Shown: positions 51,295 through 59,834 of the stretch, in pieces
Layout of the letters: every line of letters begins with the position of its first letter
Position numbering within the stretch: position 1 is the first letter of the stretch
NCBI GenBank assembly: GCA_003573975.1
Contig: AP018533.1
Coordinates: 1,302,001 to 1,366,000, forward strand
DNA: 64,000 nucleotides
Reading direction: 5' to 3'
Source: Clostridiales bacterium CCNA10
Lineage (GTDB): Bacteria > Bacillota > Clostridia > Oscillospirales > Oscillospiraceae
Translations under genes and position numbers: made by a program
Notes under the pieces: generated by a model
The model's input: the letters and a program-made list of their open reading frames with translations, nothing else
Database searches by the model: none
Told to the model about the DNA's origin: nothing

Positions 51295-53451
51295 ATGAGC
51301 AGTCATGACAAGGAACAAAGCCACTGCGACGCCTATGAGAAGATCCTCGACTTAGATCTTTTTAATGCACTTCTGGCCCTTGTGGTCAAGATGTCCGACA
51401 ACAAGGACGCTATGCTGGAGTACTCGCGTTTTATCAGTCAGAAGTCCCTATGGGCTTCCAGGTGCAACGACCCGGGGGCCTATTTTGCCCAGCATGAACT
51501 TCGCTATATCGGCGAGATTACGGAGCGATTCGAGGAACGCATCGGCTCCAGACCAGAAATATTCCGTGCGCTGGCGCTGGCTCTTGGATTTGCCCTGCCA
51601 TTTCTCACAGACTCCATGTTTGTTGGGACTCAGCGAGAAGACTTCATACGTAGGCTGGATAAAGAGGCTGGGAACGACCTGTATCTGCAGGGAGCCCGCT
51701 ACCTCCTGACCACCGACCCGATGGAGCGTAAGCAGTTACGGTCCCAACTGGCTGGCGATACGTATCAACGGACGGAGGATGCTATGTTTGTCCTCTCCCT
51801 ATTTGACCCTCAGGAAGATGAGTTTCCTGCAATGCGCCCCCAGATCGCTCGGTTGTGGGGCGTTGATCGGACCATACCGCTGCTTGGCAATGGCCGTATG
51901 CTGGACTGGCTTCTATGCAACTATAAGCCGGTCATCGCCGAGTGCAGGAAGAAAGACAATGCAGTCCTGCGGGCGTTGCTGAAGTTGCCCGGCCAGTTCT
52001 GCAAGGAGGACTCCGCTCTGTACAAGACGCTGATCGACTTAGGATATAGTACGCTGGAGATCAGGTATGCCAACTCCTGGATGATTTGGCCCTGCCAGAA
52101 TCCAGTTGGGCTTAATCCCAACGGCATTCCTGCTGAGAAGGCGGCTGCCCAATTTTGTATCGCTGCACTCAATCAGGACGAGGAGCTGCCGGACGAGGCT
52201 TTCACCCACATGGAGAGACTCTACTCCATGTACTGTAAATTTCACATCCGTTACGAAGGGCATGAGGGGATATGGCCTGCTGTCTCCACACAGGTCAATC
52301 CGACCAACCCTAAAACAGTATTGTGGATGATCCAGAAAGCCAATTTACAGTTCTCTTATCGGTTCGATGTATTTGATCCGCGATGGGATATCTTAGCAGA
52401 ACAGTTGGAGCCACTGGATTACCGGAATCTCTTCATTGAACAGGTCGACCGTCTGGAGGCGCCCGACAAAAAGGAAATCCGTCGGTATATGGAGCGCTAT
52501 CAGGAACTGACAGGCTTGGACTATATGGAGGCGTTTCAACAAGAGAATGGCTGGTATAACAAGAATTTCGCGTTGCTTGTGGATACTGACACCATTGATT
52601 TATGGTCCTTTTTTCAGTCACACCTCAATTATGAGTCGGAGCCGAAAGACAAACAGGCGTTGTGCTATGTGCAGGAATATACCGCTGGTTCTCGGACCAG
52701 GAAGGCGTTTGACTTTAATAAGAAGTTATTAGAAACATACGATGTGACTGAGTATCCAGACCTGTTCGAGAGTCATTCGGGCTTCCACCGCGATTATATG
52801 AAATCTATCCGCTATTACTATAGCGATCTCGGCAAACTGGATTTTAAGCGGGACTTTCTGTCTTCGGACGAACAGCGTCAACTTTTTGAGTGGATCGATA
52901 CCTCACAATTCTGTCTTGAACCCAAAAGTTACTATAACTTTGTGGAAGCGGCACTATGGAATGACTGTGTCCGCGCACTCTATGATAAAGAGACGCTCCG
53001 GGAAGTTCTGAAAGCCCTGATCGCAACACGCTACAATATTCATAGTGTGAACAGTTTGAAACAGGATTTGTATACGCAGGAAGAGCTGGATGCAGAGAAA
53101 GAGCAGCAACAGGCAGAGCGGGAGCGGATCAGACAGGAGCGCCGGGCTAACTCGCTTGCCACAAAAAAGGAGAGACTGGATGCCAAGTTTGATGGGAGTG
53201 TTCAATCGCTGAAGGATTTTTTGGATAGCTATTACAGTGTAGAGGATCGCAGAGATGCCTTGAGCCTGATTGATGAGCCCCTGCATCTTGCCGCCTCCCA
53301 ATTTAGTTATCCTATAACATCAGAGCAGGCCGGTGTGTTGCTCTATTTATGCGGAAGAGCTATTGATACGGATGCCATCCCACGAAAAACGCTGTACTCT
53401 CTTATAGAAATTGTTATCAAGGAGGAGCGTGCAAATGCTACAAACTGTTAA
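51295..53451 (+). CDS. Large hypothetical protein, 718 aa
   Basis: Not recognised. It is soluble and mostly helical with no membrane segment. A strongly charged coiled coil lies at about residues 590-640 (AEKEQQQAERERIRQERR). No nucleotide-binding or nuclease motif is visible. Its start follows AAAGGAG. It overlaps the next large gene by 17 nt, so the two are probably made in equal amounts and may act as a complex. Confidence 0.6.
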   Translation: MSSHDKEQSHCDAYEKILDLDLFNALLALVVKMSDNKDAMLEYSRFISQKSLWASRCNDPGAYFAQHELRYIGEITERFEERIGSRPEIFRALALALGFALPFLTDSMFVGTQREDFIRRLDKEAGNDLYLQGARYLLTTDPMERKQLRSQLAGDTYQRTEDAMFVLSLFDPQEDEFPAMRPQIARLWGVDRTIPLLGNGRMLDWLLCNYKPVIAECRKKDNAVLRALLKLPGQFCKEDSALYKTLIDLGYSTLEIRYANSWMIWPCQNPVGLNPNGIPAEKAAAQFCIAALNQDEELPDEAFTHMERLYSMYCKFHIRYEGHEGIWPAVSTQVNPTNPKTVLWMIQKANLQFSYRFDVFDPRWDILAEQLEPLDYRNLFIEQVDRLEAPDKKEIRRYMERYQELTGLDYMEAFQQENGWYNKNFALLVDTDTIDLWSFFQSHLNYESEPKDKQALCYVQEYTAGSRTRKAFDFNKKLLETYDVTEYPDLFESHSGFHRDYMKSIRYYYSDLGKLDFKRDFLSSDEQRQLFEWIDTSQFCLEPKSYYNFVEAALWNDCVRALYDKETLREVLKALIATRYNIHSVNSLKQDLYTQEELDAEKEQQQAERERIRQERRANSLATKKERLDAKFDGSVQSLKDFLDSYYSVEDRRDALSLIDEPLHLAASQFSYPITSEQAGVLLYLCGRAIDTDAIPRKTLYSLIEIVIKEERANATNC

Positions 53452-55885
53452 CCGTATTAAAGCGCTGGAGCGCATGAGTACCTGTGGCTTGAGCAAAAAG
53501 CATACACATCAGTATAGTGTTCCCACACTGCTCACAACCTGCGACCGGATTGAAGAGCAAGGTTTAACAGGACTACTTTCCTCTGTTTTGCCCGAACGTA
53601 TCCAGCAAGAACTGATCTGCAACGAACAATTTGCAGGCTACTACAAGAAACTGGTGGATTGTAAAGTGCCCCACCATTTCATCAATGACTGGCTGGAGTC
53701 TGCGGATCGTTTCGGGGAATCTCTGATGGGGCGTTATACCGTTGAACAGATGGTTCAAATGTACGGCTCCGGGGTCAACGGCTCCTGCTGTCAATACGAG
53801 TGTCTGAAGTATTTCGAACACGACTTAGCGGATGAAGCATTGTGGCCCGCATTGGTAGATAACCTGAACGCTTTCTATGCGCAGAGCGCCGTGACTTTAT
53901 CTGATTTGAAACCGCAGCAGCGAGAGATGCTGAAGCTCCCTTATTTTTCCTCTTTCATCGATGTTTCCGGATGTACCATTTCAACCAGCCTCTCTGTGCT
54001 TTCCTCCAATGAGACGATGCGGGCGGTCCTGGATTTCCTGTTCCGCGAACAAGTGGAGCATTGTTTCACAGAGGATGAGTTGACTTCGCTCTCCCATCTG
54101 GAGGCTAAGGATCTTGAACTTGTGCGCCAGACATACTCCAATCTGGGTTCTGACCCTGGATGGATGGAGCGGTTTCTGGACTGGTGGCTCTCTAACCACG
54201 GTCTGCGCCATGATTTGCAGTGGTTCGCTCAACGGCGCGAGCCACTTACAGACGAGGAGAAGCATCAGGTGCTGGATACCTGGGTCGGATACTTGAACGC
54301 CCTGTATTCCGGGAGTTTGGAGGTGCCTTTTGCATCCATCAGACCCATTCAGTACGATGTACTGATCTACGCCATCGCCCACAAGAAGAAACGGTTTCTC
54401 CACATGGTTTCGGAGCATTTTGAGGACTTCTGCAAACTAGGTCGGGAATCCTTCCTGCTGGAAGAGAGTTTCTACACCCGCTGCAATTTGAACGCGCTGA
54501 ACGGCAAGGATTTCCTCGCGTGCGCTGGCGAGGCCGGACAGAGGAACAACCTTGATCTGCTGGAACAGCGGGAGTATACTTTTCAGGAACTCAAATTGCT
54601 GTGCTATGCCAAGCCGGTCTACATCCAGTTCTATGGGATGCTGGCAGATATCGGCGTGGATCGGAAACTCGTTGTTATGCGGGAACTGCTCAAGGGAGAC
54701 CTGTTGAACATGCAGATTGCTGATGAGGACCTGCGTGGCCTGGCCGCGCTTCTGTCCCAGAAACCGCTGAGTGTGTGGCGACAGAAAGAGTTGGGCCATA
54801 TTGCCGGCCTGTCCGCCACTGACGCTGTGCGCGTCCTGCTGGTCTATGACAAGATCAAGTTATTGATCCCTGAACTACTTACCTGGGAAGATGCACTCTT
54901 TGCCAGCCGGAACGCAGATCGGATGCGAGGCTATCAGAGCTGGACTCAGATGCGCAACGATCTCATTTATGTGGATCAAGACTGGGTTGCATTGGCGAAA
55001 GAATTGGAACTTGGCGAGAAATTCCTTCAAGACAATGAGCAACACATCGTCCGCTTCATTATGGGGGAGGGGGCGGAGATGACCCGGCTCTATTATGAGT
55101 ACACTGAGAATAAGGAGGCATTCCGCCGTATCATCCTGGCAGAACTGATGGGCGAATTTAAAACACTCAAATACTATCCCAATGACCTGAATAGGGAAAT
55201 CAGTTTCCCAACCACAAAACAGCAGCAGTTGCTTTGGCAGACGAACACCGCTATGGAGACCTACGGCATTCTGGTGGAGGAAGTGGATGATTACTACTCT
55301 ACCCTGCGTCTGGGGAGGTTGCCATACTCCACATGCTTATCTTATGTGGATGGTCAATACCGGGAATGCCTGCTCTCCAGTTTTGACTCAAATAAGAAAA
55401 TCCTACTAGCCAAGAAGAATGGTAAGGTCATAGGGCGGGCTGTGATCCGGCTGACCAAGGGCCGGGATTATCTGCGAGATGATGTCGATGCTCCGACCTT
55501 GGAGTTCGCCGATCTGACTAAACCACCCGAGAAACGATATGAGGATGAGCGGCCTGCAGACCAGCTGACCCTGTTCTTGGAGCGTCCCTACTTCAAGAAT
55601 GCGAATTACTCGGAAACCGCTGTTATCAAACAGATGTTTATCTCTCTGGTACGGAAGAAGGCGATGCAGATGCTGGCTACCCCAGTCTTGGCGATTTGCT
55701 ATGAAGAGCAGTGCGCTGCATCTGACTTTGTGCGGATGAGGTACGCCCTCTACATTTCCAAGTCCAAAGGCGGCGCCCAGTATCTGGACTCGTTGGACGG
55801 ACAAGTGAAAGTCTCACGGGAGGGTTCCTTTAAGGCGTTCCCGTTCCTTGTGCTGCCAAGCAACGAGATGGCGGCTATATCCTGA
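53435..55885 (+). CDS. Large hypothetical protein, 816 aa
   Basis: Not assigned. The first 580 residues are helical and uninformative. The last 200 contain STCLSYVDGQYRECLLSS and KILLAKKNGKVIGRAVIRLT, loosely like the Cys-centred C-terminal part of PcfJ-type proteins, which could mean a distant link. AAGGAGGAG precedes the ATG at 53435. It closes the unit under leader G. Confidence 0.55.
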   Translation: MLQTVNRIKALERMSTCGLSKKHTHQYSVPTLLTTCDRIEEQGLTGLLSSVLPERIQQELICNEQFAGYYKKLVDCKVPHHFINDWLESADRFGESLMGRYTVEQMVQMYGSGVNGSCCQYECLKYFEHDLADEALWPALVDNLNAFYAQSAVTLSDLKPQQREMLKLPYFSSFIDVSGCTISTSLSVLSSNETMRAVLDFLFREQVEHCFTEDELTSLSHLEAKDLELVRQTYSNLGSDPGWMERFLDWWLSNHGLRHDLQWFAQRREPLTDEEKHQVLDTWVGYLNALYSGSLEVPFASIRPIQYDVLIYAIAHKKKRFLHMVSEHFEDFCKLGRESFLLEESFYTRCNLNALNGKDFLACAGEAGQRNNLDLLEQREYTFQELKLLCYAKPVYIQFYGMLADIGVDRKLVVMRELLKGDLLNMQIADEDLRGLAALLSQKPLSVWRQKELGHIAGLSATDAVRVLLVYDKIKLLIPELLTWEDALFASRNADRMRGYQSWTQMRNDLIYVDQDWVALAKELELGEKFLQDNEQHIVRFIMGEGAEMTRLYYEYTENKEAFRRIILAELMGEFKTLKYYPNDLNREISFPTTKQQQLLWQTNTAMETYGILVEEVDDYYSTLRLGRLPYSTCLSYVDGQYRECLLSSFDSNKKILLAKKNGKVIGRAVIRLTKGRDYLRDDVDAPTLEFADLTKPPEKRYEDERPADQLTLFLERPYFKNANYSETAVIKQMFISLVRKKAMQMLATPVLAICYEEQCAASDFVRMRYALYISKSKGGAQYLDSLDGQVKVSREGSFKAFPFLVLPSNEMAAIS

Positions 55886-55910
55886 TTAGTACAGTATCTC
55901 AATCAACCAG

Positions 55911-55957
55911 AAAACGGGGGATGTGAAGCGAATACGCTCCAGATCCCCCGTTTTTTC
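55911..55957 (+). terminator. Terminator of the leader G unit
   Basis: AAAACGGGGGAT pairs with ATCCCCCGTTTT around 20 nt, then TTTTTTC. Confidence 0.8.
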
Positions 55958-56595
55958 TTGGGCAGAAGCGATGATATAAAAATGATGCTTCAAGTTTCGA
56001 ACAGAATGTCGGAGTCAACTTTACTGACATCGGCATTATAGTGATTGTTTCTAAAGAGGATTAAGCAGGTGCGGGGGCCTTCTGTACCGGCTTCCTTTCT
56101 GTTTCGGTGTTTACTGAAATCGTGCCCGCGCACATTCTGGAGAAATATAGGAGTCGCCACCACACCTTGAAATAGGTTGGTGGCGGCTTTTTCTATGGCA
56201 AATTTCTTTCTCTGAAACGGGGAATGAGGAGAAGACACCAAGATCTTCAGGGAAGGCATCCTGCTGCACCTTGACAAATAGGCGGTATGCGCCTCATATG
56301 CGGCAACGGGTACATTGCGAATATGGAGAGCCGTACAAGCAGACTGGGCCGTGATCCCAAATTTGGAAAGGAGGCAGGGGGGAGCCGGATGTTGTGTGCA
56401 GACAAGCTGTGGCGGCTTGGAGGCCATGACCCATATTCGTTGATCATGATACACCACTTCGGCTGTGATCCGAGCGGTAACCAATCCGCCGCAGGTTACG
56501 GGAAGTGCCAATAGCTCGGGGAGTAAGTCTCGCGGAGCGGCTTAGCCAGCCGCCGCCCGTTGCTTTTTGGATTCAGACAGAAAGGGAGATGAAAC
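55958..56595. other. Non-coding stretch before xis
   Basis: I see no convincing gene. A hairpin GTCGCCACCA/TGGTGGCGGC with a T-tract (56152-56193) looks like a terminator, and AGCGGCT/AGCCGCC followed by CGTTGCTTTTT (near 56537-56570) like another. Open frames of up to 173 codons exist on both strands but lack ribosome binding sites and protein-like make-up. It may hold the promoter of xis-int or an origin; nothing proves that. Confidence 0.3.
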
Positions 56596-56796
56596 ATGGA
56601 AAAACAAGAGGTTCCCATTTGGGAAAAGGCAAATTTGACGATAGATGAAGCGGCTGCCTACTTCGGGATCGGAACCAACAAATTGCGGGAGATAACCAGC
56701 AACCCAGATTGCGAGTTTGTGATTCGGGTCGGGGCTAAGCGGTTGATCAAACGAAAAAAATTCGAGAGATACTTGGAAGACGTGGATACAGTGTAA
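56596..56796 (+). CDS. xis: Tn916-type excisionase
   Basis: A 66-aa protein with a winged-helix pattern (LTIDEAAAYFGIGTNKLREI), an RVGAKRLIKRKKFERYL wing and an acidic end. This matches the Tn916 excisionase family, which bends DNA to favour excision. GAAAGGGAG precedes the ATG. It lies 140 nt before the integrase gene, the usual order. A hairpin without a T-tract (AAGCCGGGAT/ATCCCGGCTT, 56811-56844) separates the two. Confidence 0.8.
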   Translation: MEKQEVPIWEKANLTIDEAAAYFGIGTNKLREITSNPDCEFVIRVGAKRLIKRKKFERYLEDVDTV

Positions 56797-56936
56797 CCAA
56801 TTTTGGATGGAAGCCGGGATGCAGCGGATGCTGTATCCCGGCTTTGCAACAGGGAAATTACAGAAAACTTATTGAAAACATGGGATGTTCATATTATTAT
56901 ATATGTGTGTGGGCATTCTCTTGGAAGGAGGATATT

Positions 56937-58208
56937 GTGTCCGACAAAAGACGCGATTCCAAAGGGCGTCTCCTGAAACAAGGGGAACGACAACGAGAGG
57001 ATGGCAAATACGAGTATAGGTACTATGATGAAAAAGGAGGTAGGCACAGCGTATATAGTTGGAGACTGGTCGACACAGATAGGATCCCGCCTGGGAAACG
57101 AGACGCTGAATCACTGCGTTCAATGGAAAAGCGAATCCGAAGAGATCTGGAAGATGGAATCAAAACACACGAAGCAGACCGGACGACGCTGAATTACCAT
57201 TATGATAGATATATTGCGCAGAAGATTGAGATCAAGGAGTCTACCAGAGAAAACTATAAATACATGTATGACAAGTATGTACGGGAAGAAATCGGACAGA
57301 TGAAGTTGTCGAATATCAAATACAGTGATATCAAGAAGTTTTATTTGTCCTTGATTCACGACAAGGGATTCAAACCAAACAGTATGGAAGTCATACACAC
57401 AATTCTTCATCCGGTTTTTTCTACAGCAGTTCGAGACGGCATCATTCGGTTGAATCCGACCGATGGCGTAATGAACGAAATCAAAAGGACCCATAACTGG
57501 GAGAAGCCGAAAAGAAAAGCCTTGACAGAAGCGCAACAATCTGCTTTTATTAGTTATGTTTCTTCATCGCCGACTTACAGGCATTGGCTGTCGGTATTTA
57601 CAGTGTTGCTGGGGACAGGCTGCAGGATCGGCGAAGTGGTGGGGCTGCGCTGGCAGGATTGTGACTTTTCGCAGGGAATTATATCCATTAACCACAATCT
57701 TGTGTACCGCAAACGGGAAAGCACCGGAAAAGTTGGATTTCATGTGAACACACCGAAAACGAGGGCGGGAATCAGGATAATCCCGATGCTCGCAGAAGTA
57801 AAGCACGCGCTCCTGCAGGAACGGTTGCGCCAGATGGAAGAGGGCTTCAATGATTGTGTCATTGACGGCTATTCGGGCTTTATTTTCTCGACACGCTATG
57901 GAGATGTACTTAACCCACATTGTGTTAACCGAGCGATTGAGCGTATCTGCAGGGATTATAATGCCGAGGAAAAGCAAAAGGCCAAAATGGAAAAACGGTA
58001 TCCAGAACTGCTGCCACATTTTTCTTGCCACAATTTAAGACACACTTTCTGCACCAGATTCTGTGAAAATGAACGTGACCTGAAAGTTATACAGGAGATT
58101 ATGGGACATGCAGATATCACGACAACGATGAATGTTTATAATGAGGCAACCAAGGAAAAGAAAGTAGCAAGTTTTGCGAATCTGGAGGGCAAAATCCGAA
58201 TCAGTTGA
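56937..58208 (+). CDS. int: Tyrosine site-specific integrase (Tn916 Int type)
   Basis: Catalytic set: Arg 230 (GTGCRIGEVVGL), His 365 and Arg 368 (HNLRHTF), His 391 (MGHADITTT), and Tyr 401 (MNVYNEAT). The N-terminal 60 residues match the arm-type DNA-binding domain of the Tn916 integrase; a SAM-like core-binding domain lies at about 85-190. I chose the GTG at 56937, which follows AAGGAGGATATT, over the long open frame before it. The gene ends at the element's right boundary, as usual for integrases. Confidence 0.9.
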   Translation: MSDKRRDSKGRLLKQGERQREDGKYEYRYYDEKGGRHSVYSWRLVDTDRIPPGKRDAESLRSMEKRIRRDLEDGIKTHEADRTTLNYHYDRYIAQKIEIKESTRENYKYMYDKYVREEIGQMKLSNIKYSDIKKFYLSLIHDKGFKPNSMEVIHTILHPVFSTAVRDGIIRLNPTDGVMNEIKRTHNWEKPKRKALTEAQQSAFISYVSSSPTYRHWLSVFTVLLGTGCRIGEVVGLRWQDCDFSQGIISINHNLVYRKRESTGKVGFHVNTPKTRAGIRIIPMLAEVKHALLQERLRQMEEGFNDCVIDGYSGFIFSTRYGDVLNPHCVNRAIERICRDYNAEEKQKAKMEKRYPELLPHFSCHNLRHTFCTRFCENERDLKVIQEIMGHADITTTMNVYNEATKEKKVASFANLEGKIRIS

Positions 58209-58296
58209 TTTACCCCCATTTTTACCCCCATTGGTGATGAAACGGTAGAAACTTATACCAAGTTATAAATCCAAAAGTTCGAGAGGACACCTCAAA
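58209..58296 (+). other. Putative right attachment region
   Basis: TTTACCCCCATT occurs twice in tandem (58209-58220, 58221-58232) right after the integrase stop: likely integrase arm sites. AGAAACTTATA is present at 58247 and again at 58308 inside the next frame. GC content rises sharply around 58,350. The exact crossover point cannot be fixed without the left end. Confidence 0.5.
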
Positions 58297-58800
58297 ATGC
58301 AGAATACAGAAACTTATAACACTTTGCAGAAGCCGGAAATTCTATTCCCCACCATGAAGCCCACGGACGTCCCCGCCAAGGCCAAGGCCACCGCCGCCCA
58401 GGAGGAGAAGAAGGAGGCGGCCATCGATTTCTCCAAGGTGAAGATCGAGCCTCTGTTTGAGGAAGAGGTGGATTTTGAGACCTTCTCCAAGTCCGATTTC
58501 CGGGCGGTGAAGATCAAGGAGTGCTCCGCCGTGCCCAAGAGCAAGAAGCTTTTGAAGTTCGTGCTGGACGACGGTTCCGAAAAGGACCGCGTGATCCTCA
58601 GCGGGATCCATGAGTATTATGAGCCCGAGGAGCTGGTGGGCAAGACGGCCATCGCCATTGTTAACCTGCCGCCCCGCAAGATGATGGGCATCGCCTCGGA
58701 GGGAATGCTGATCTCCGCCGTACATGAGGAGGACGGCCATGAGGGCCTGAACCTGCTGATGGTGGATGACCGGATCCCTGCCGGCGCCAAGCTGTATTGA
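58297..58800 (+). CDS. metG: C-terminal part of methionyl-tRNA synthetase (tRNA-binding domain)
   Basis: The last 110 residues are the MetRS-type tRNA-binding OB domain (FSKSDFRAVKIKECSAVPKS, ILSGIHEYYEPEELVGK, NLPPRKMMGIASEGML). Before it lies a MetRS-type linker, with EILFPTMKP resembling the end of the anticodon-binding domain. The catalytic part is absent, so the element seems to sit inside metG and this is its 3' piece. The first 16 codons are AT-rich, unlike the rest. An ATG with AGAGGA upstream could let it be translated alone. A free-standing homodimeric form exists in some species, which is the alternative. Confidence 0.75.
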   Translation: MQNTETYNTLQKPEILFPTMKPTDVPAKAKATAAQEEKKEAAIDFSKVKIEPLFEEEVDFETFSKSDFRAVKIKECSAVPKSKKLLKFVLDDGSEKDRVILSGIHEYYEPEELVGKTAIAIVNLPPRKMMGIASEGMLISAVHEEDGHEGLNLLMVDDRIPAGAKLY

Positions 58801-58889
58801 GTTTGGACAGGTCCGGAGACAGATTAGATTTGAACGCAATGAAACGGGAGATCTCCAACATGAGACCCTTGGACTGACGATTTGGAAAG

Positions 58890-58926
58890 GCATACCAATG
58901 GAAATTATTCCCATTGGTATGCTTTT
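58890..58926 (+). terminator. Terminator after metG
   Basis: A 12-bp stem (GCATACCAATGG/CCATTGGTATGC) with a 9-nt loop, then TTTTC. Confidence 0.65.
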
Positions 58927-59012
58927 CTGCGCAGAAGTCGAAGGCGGGCGGATGGTCTGGGCCGACGCGGCAGTTGGGCTCCCACAGAAAACGTGCGACT
59001 GGAGCGGTTATA

Positions 59013-59789
59013 ATGGAGCGGATCACCAGCCGGAAGAACCCACTTTTAATGAAAATCAGGAAGCTGTCCTCGGGCAGTGCCAGGGCCCGCCGGGAGGCTG
59101 GGGAGTACCTGGGGGACGGCGTCAAGCTGCTGGAGGAGGCGCTGTGCTGGGAGGCCCCGCTCACCACGGTCGTGGTGACCGAGGGAGCGCAGGTCCCGGA
59201 ACTGCCCCAGGGCGTCCGGGCCATCCAGGTGCCCCAGGATGTGATGGAGACCATCTCCCCGATGAATACACCCCAGGGCGCGCTGTTTCTGGCCCGCCTG
59301 CCGGAGACCACTCTGCCGGAGCGGCTGGAGGGCCGCCGGTATCTGGTGCTGGACGGGGTGCAGGACCCGGGAAATGTGGGGACCATCTGGCGCACCGCCG
59401 ACGCCCTCGGGGCGGACGGCCTTCTGCTGGTGAACGGCTGCGCCGATCCATACGGGCCTAAGACGGTGCGGGCCTCTATGGGCGCCTGCTTCCGGCTCCC
59501 TGTGTGGGAGGCCGGGCCGGAGGAGCTGTGCGCGCTGTTGGAGCGGTCCGGCCTGCCGCTGTACGCCACCGCTCTGCGGGCGGATACGGTCTCGCTGGAG
59601 CAGGCCGGTCTGGGCCGGTGCGCGGTGATCATCGGCAGCGAGGGCCGGGGTGTCTCCCAGAGCCTGCTGGACCGCAGCGGCCAGACCATCCGCATCCCCA
59701 TGCGGAGCCGCTGTGAGTCCCTCAACGCGGCTGCGGCGGCCTCCGTCGTCCTATGGGAAATGGTCCGTCAGGGCGGGCTGGAGGAGTAA
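59013..59789 (+). CDS. TrmH/SpoU-family RNA 2'-O-methyltransferase
   Basis: It moves a methyl group from SAM to a ribose 2'-OH of rRNA or tRNA. SpoU marks: DGVQDPGNVGTIWRTADALG, the IIGSEGRGVS motif, and the C-terminal RIPMRSRCESLNAAAAAS that forms the trefoil knot. At 258 aa it resembles RlmB-like proteins. I chose the ATG at 59013, 8 nt after GGAG; the open frame upstream crosses the terminator. Sharply GC-rich, as the rest of the chromosome. Confidence 0.85.
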   Translation: MERITSRKNPLLMKIRKLSSGSARARREAGEYLGDGVKLLEEALCWEAPLTTVVVTEGAQVPELPQGVRAIQVPQDVMETISPMNTPQGALFLARLPETTLPERLEGRRYLVLDGVQDPGNVGTIWRTADALGADGLLLVNGCADPYGPKTVRASMGACFRLPVWEAGPEELCALLERSGLPLYATALRADTVSLEQAGLGRCAVIIGSEGRGVSQSLLDRSGQTIRIPMRSRCESLNAAAAASVVLWEMVRQGGLEE

Positions 59790-59834
59790 ACAGACGGCGC
59801 GCCCGGGCTCTGGGAGCCGGATGCGCCGGAGCGT

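Noticed and set aside
55890..55900. AGTATC box after the 55885 stop
   Set aside because: No -35/-10 pair at the right distance and no second box; chance match.
55990..56511. 173-codon minus-strand frame
   Set aside because: No ribosome binding site, poor protein make-up, and a plus-strand terminator hairpin runs through it.
1..58208. Conjugation or phage structural genes
   Set aside because: No relaxase, coupling protein, VirB4-like ATPase, portal or capsid could be recognised; the element type is therefore left open.
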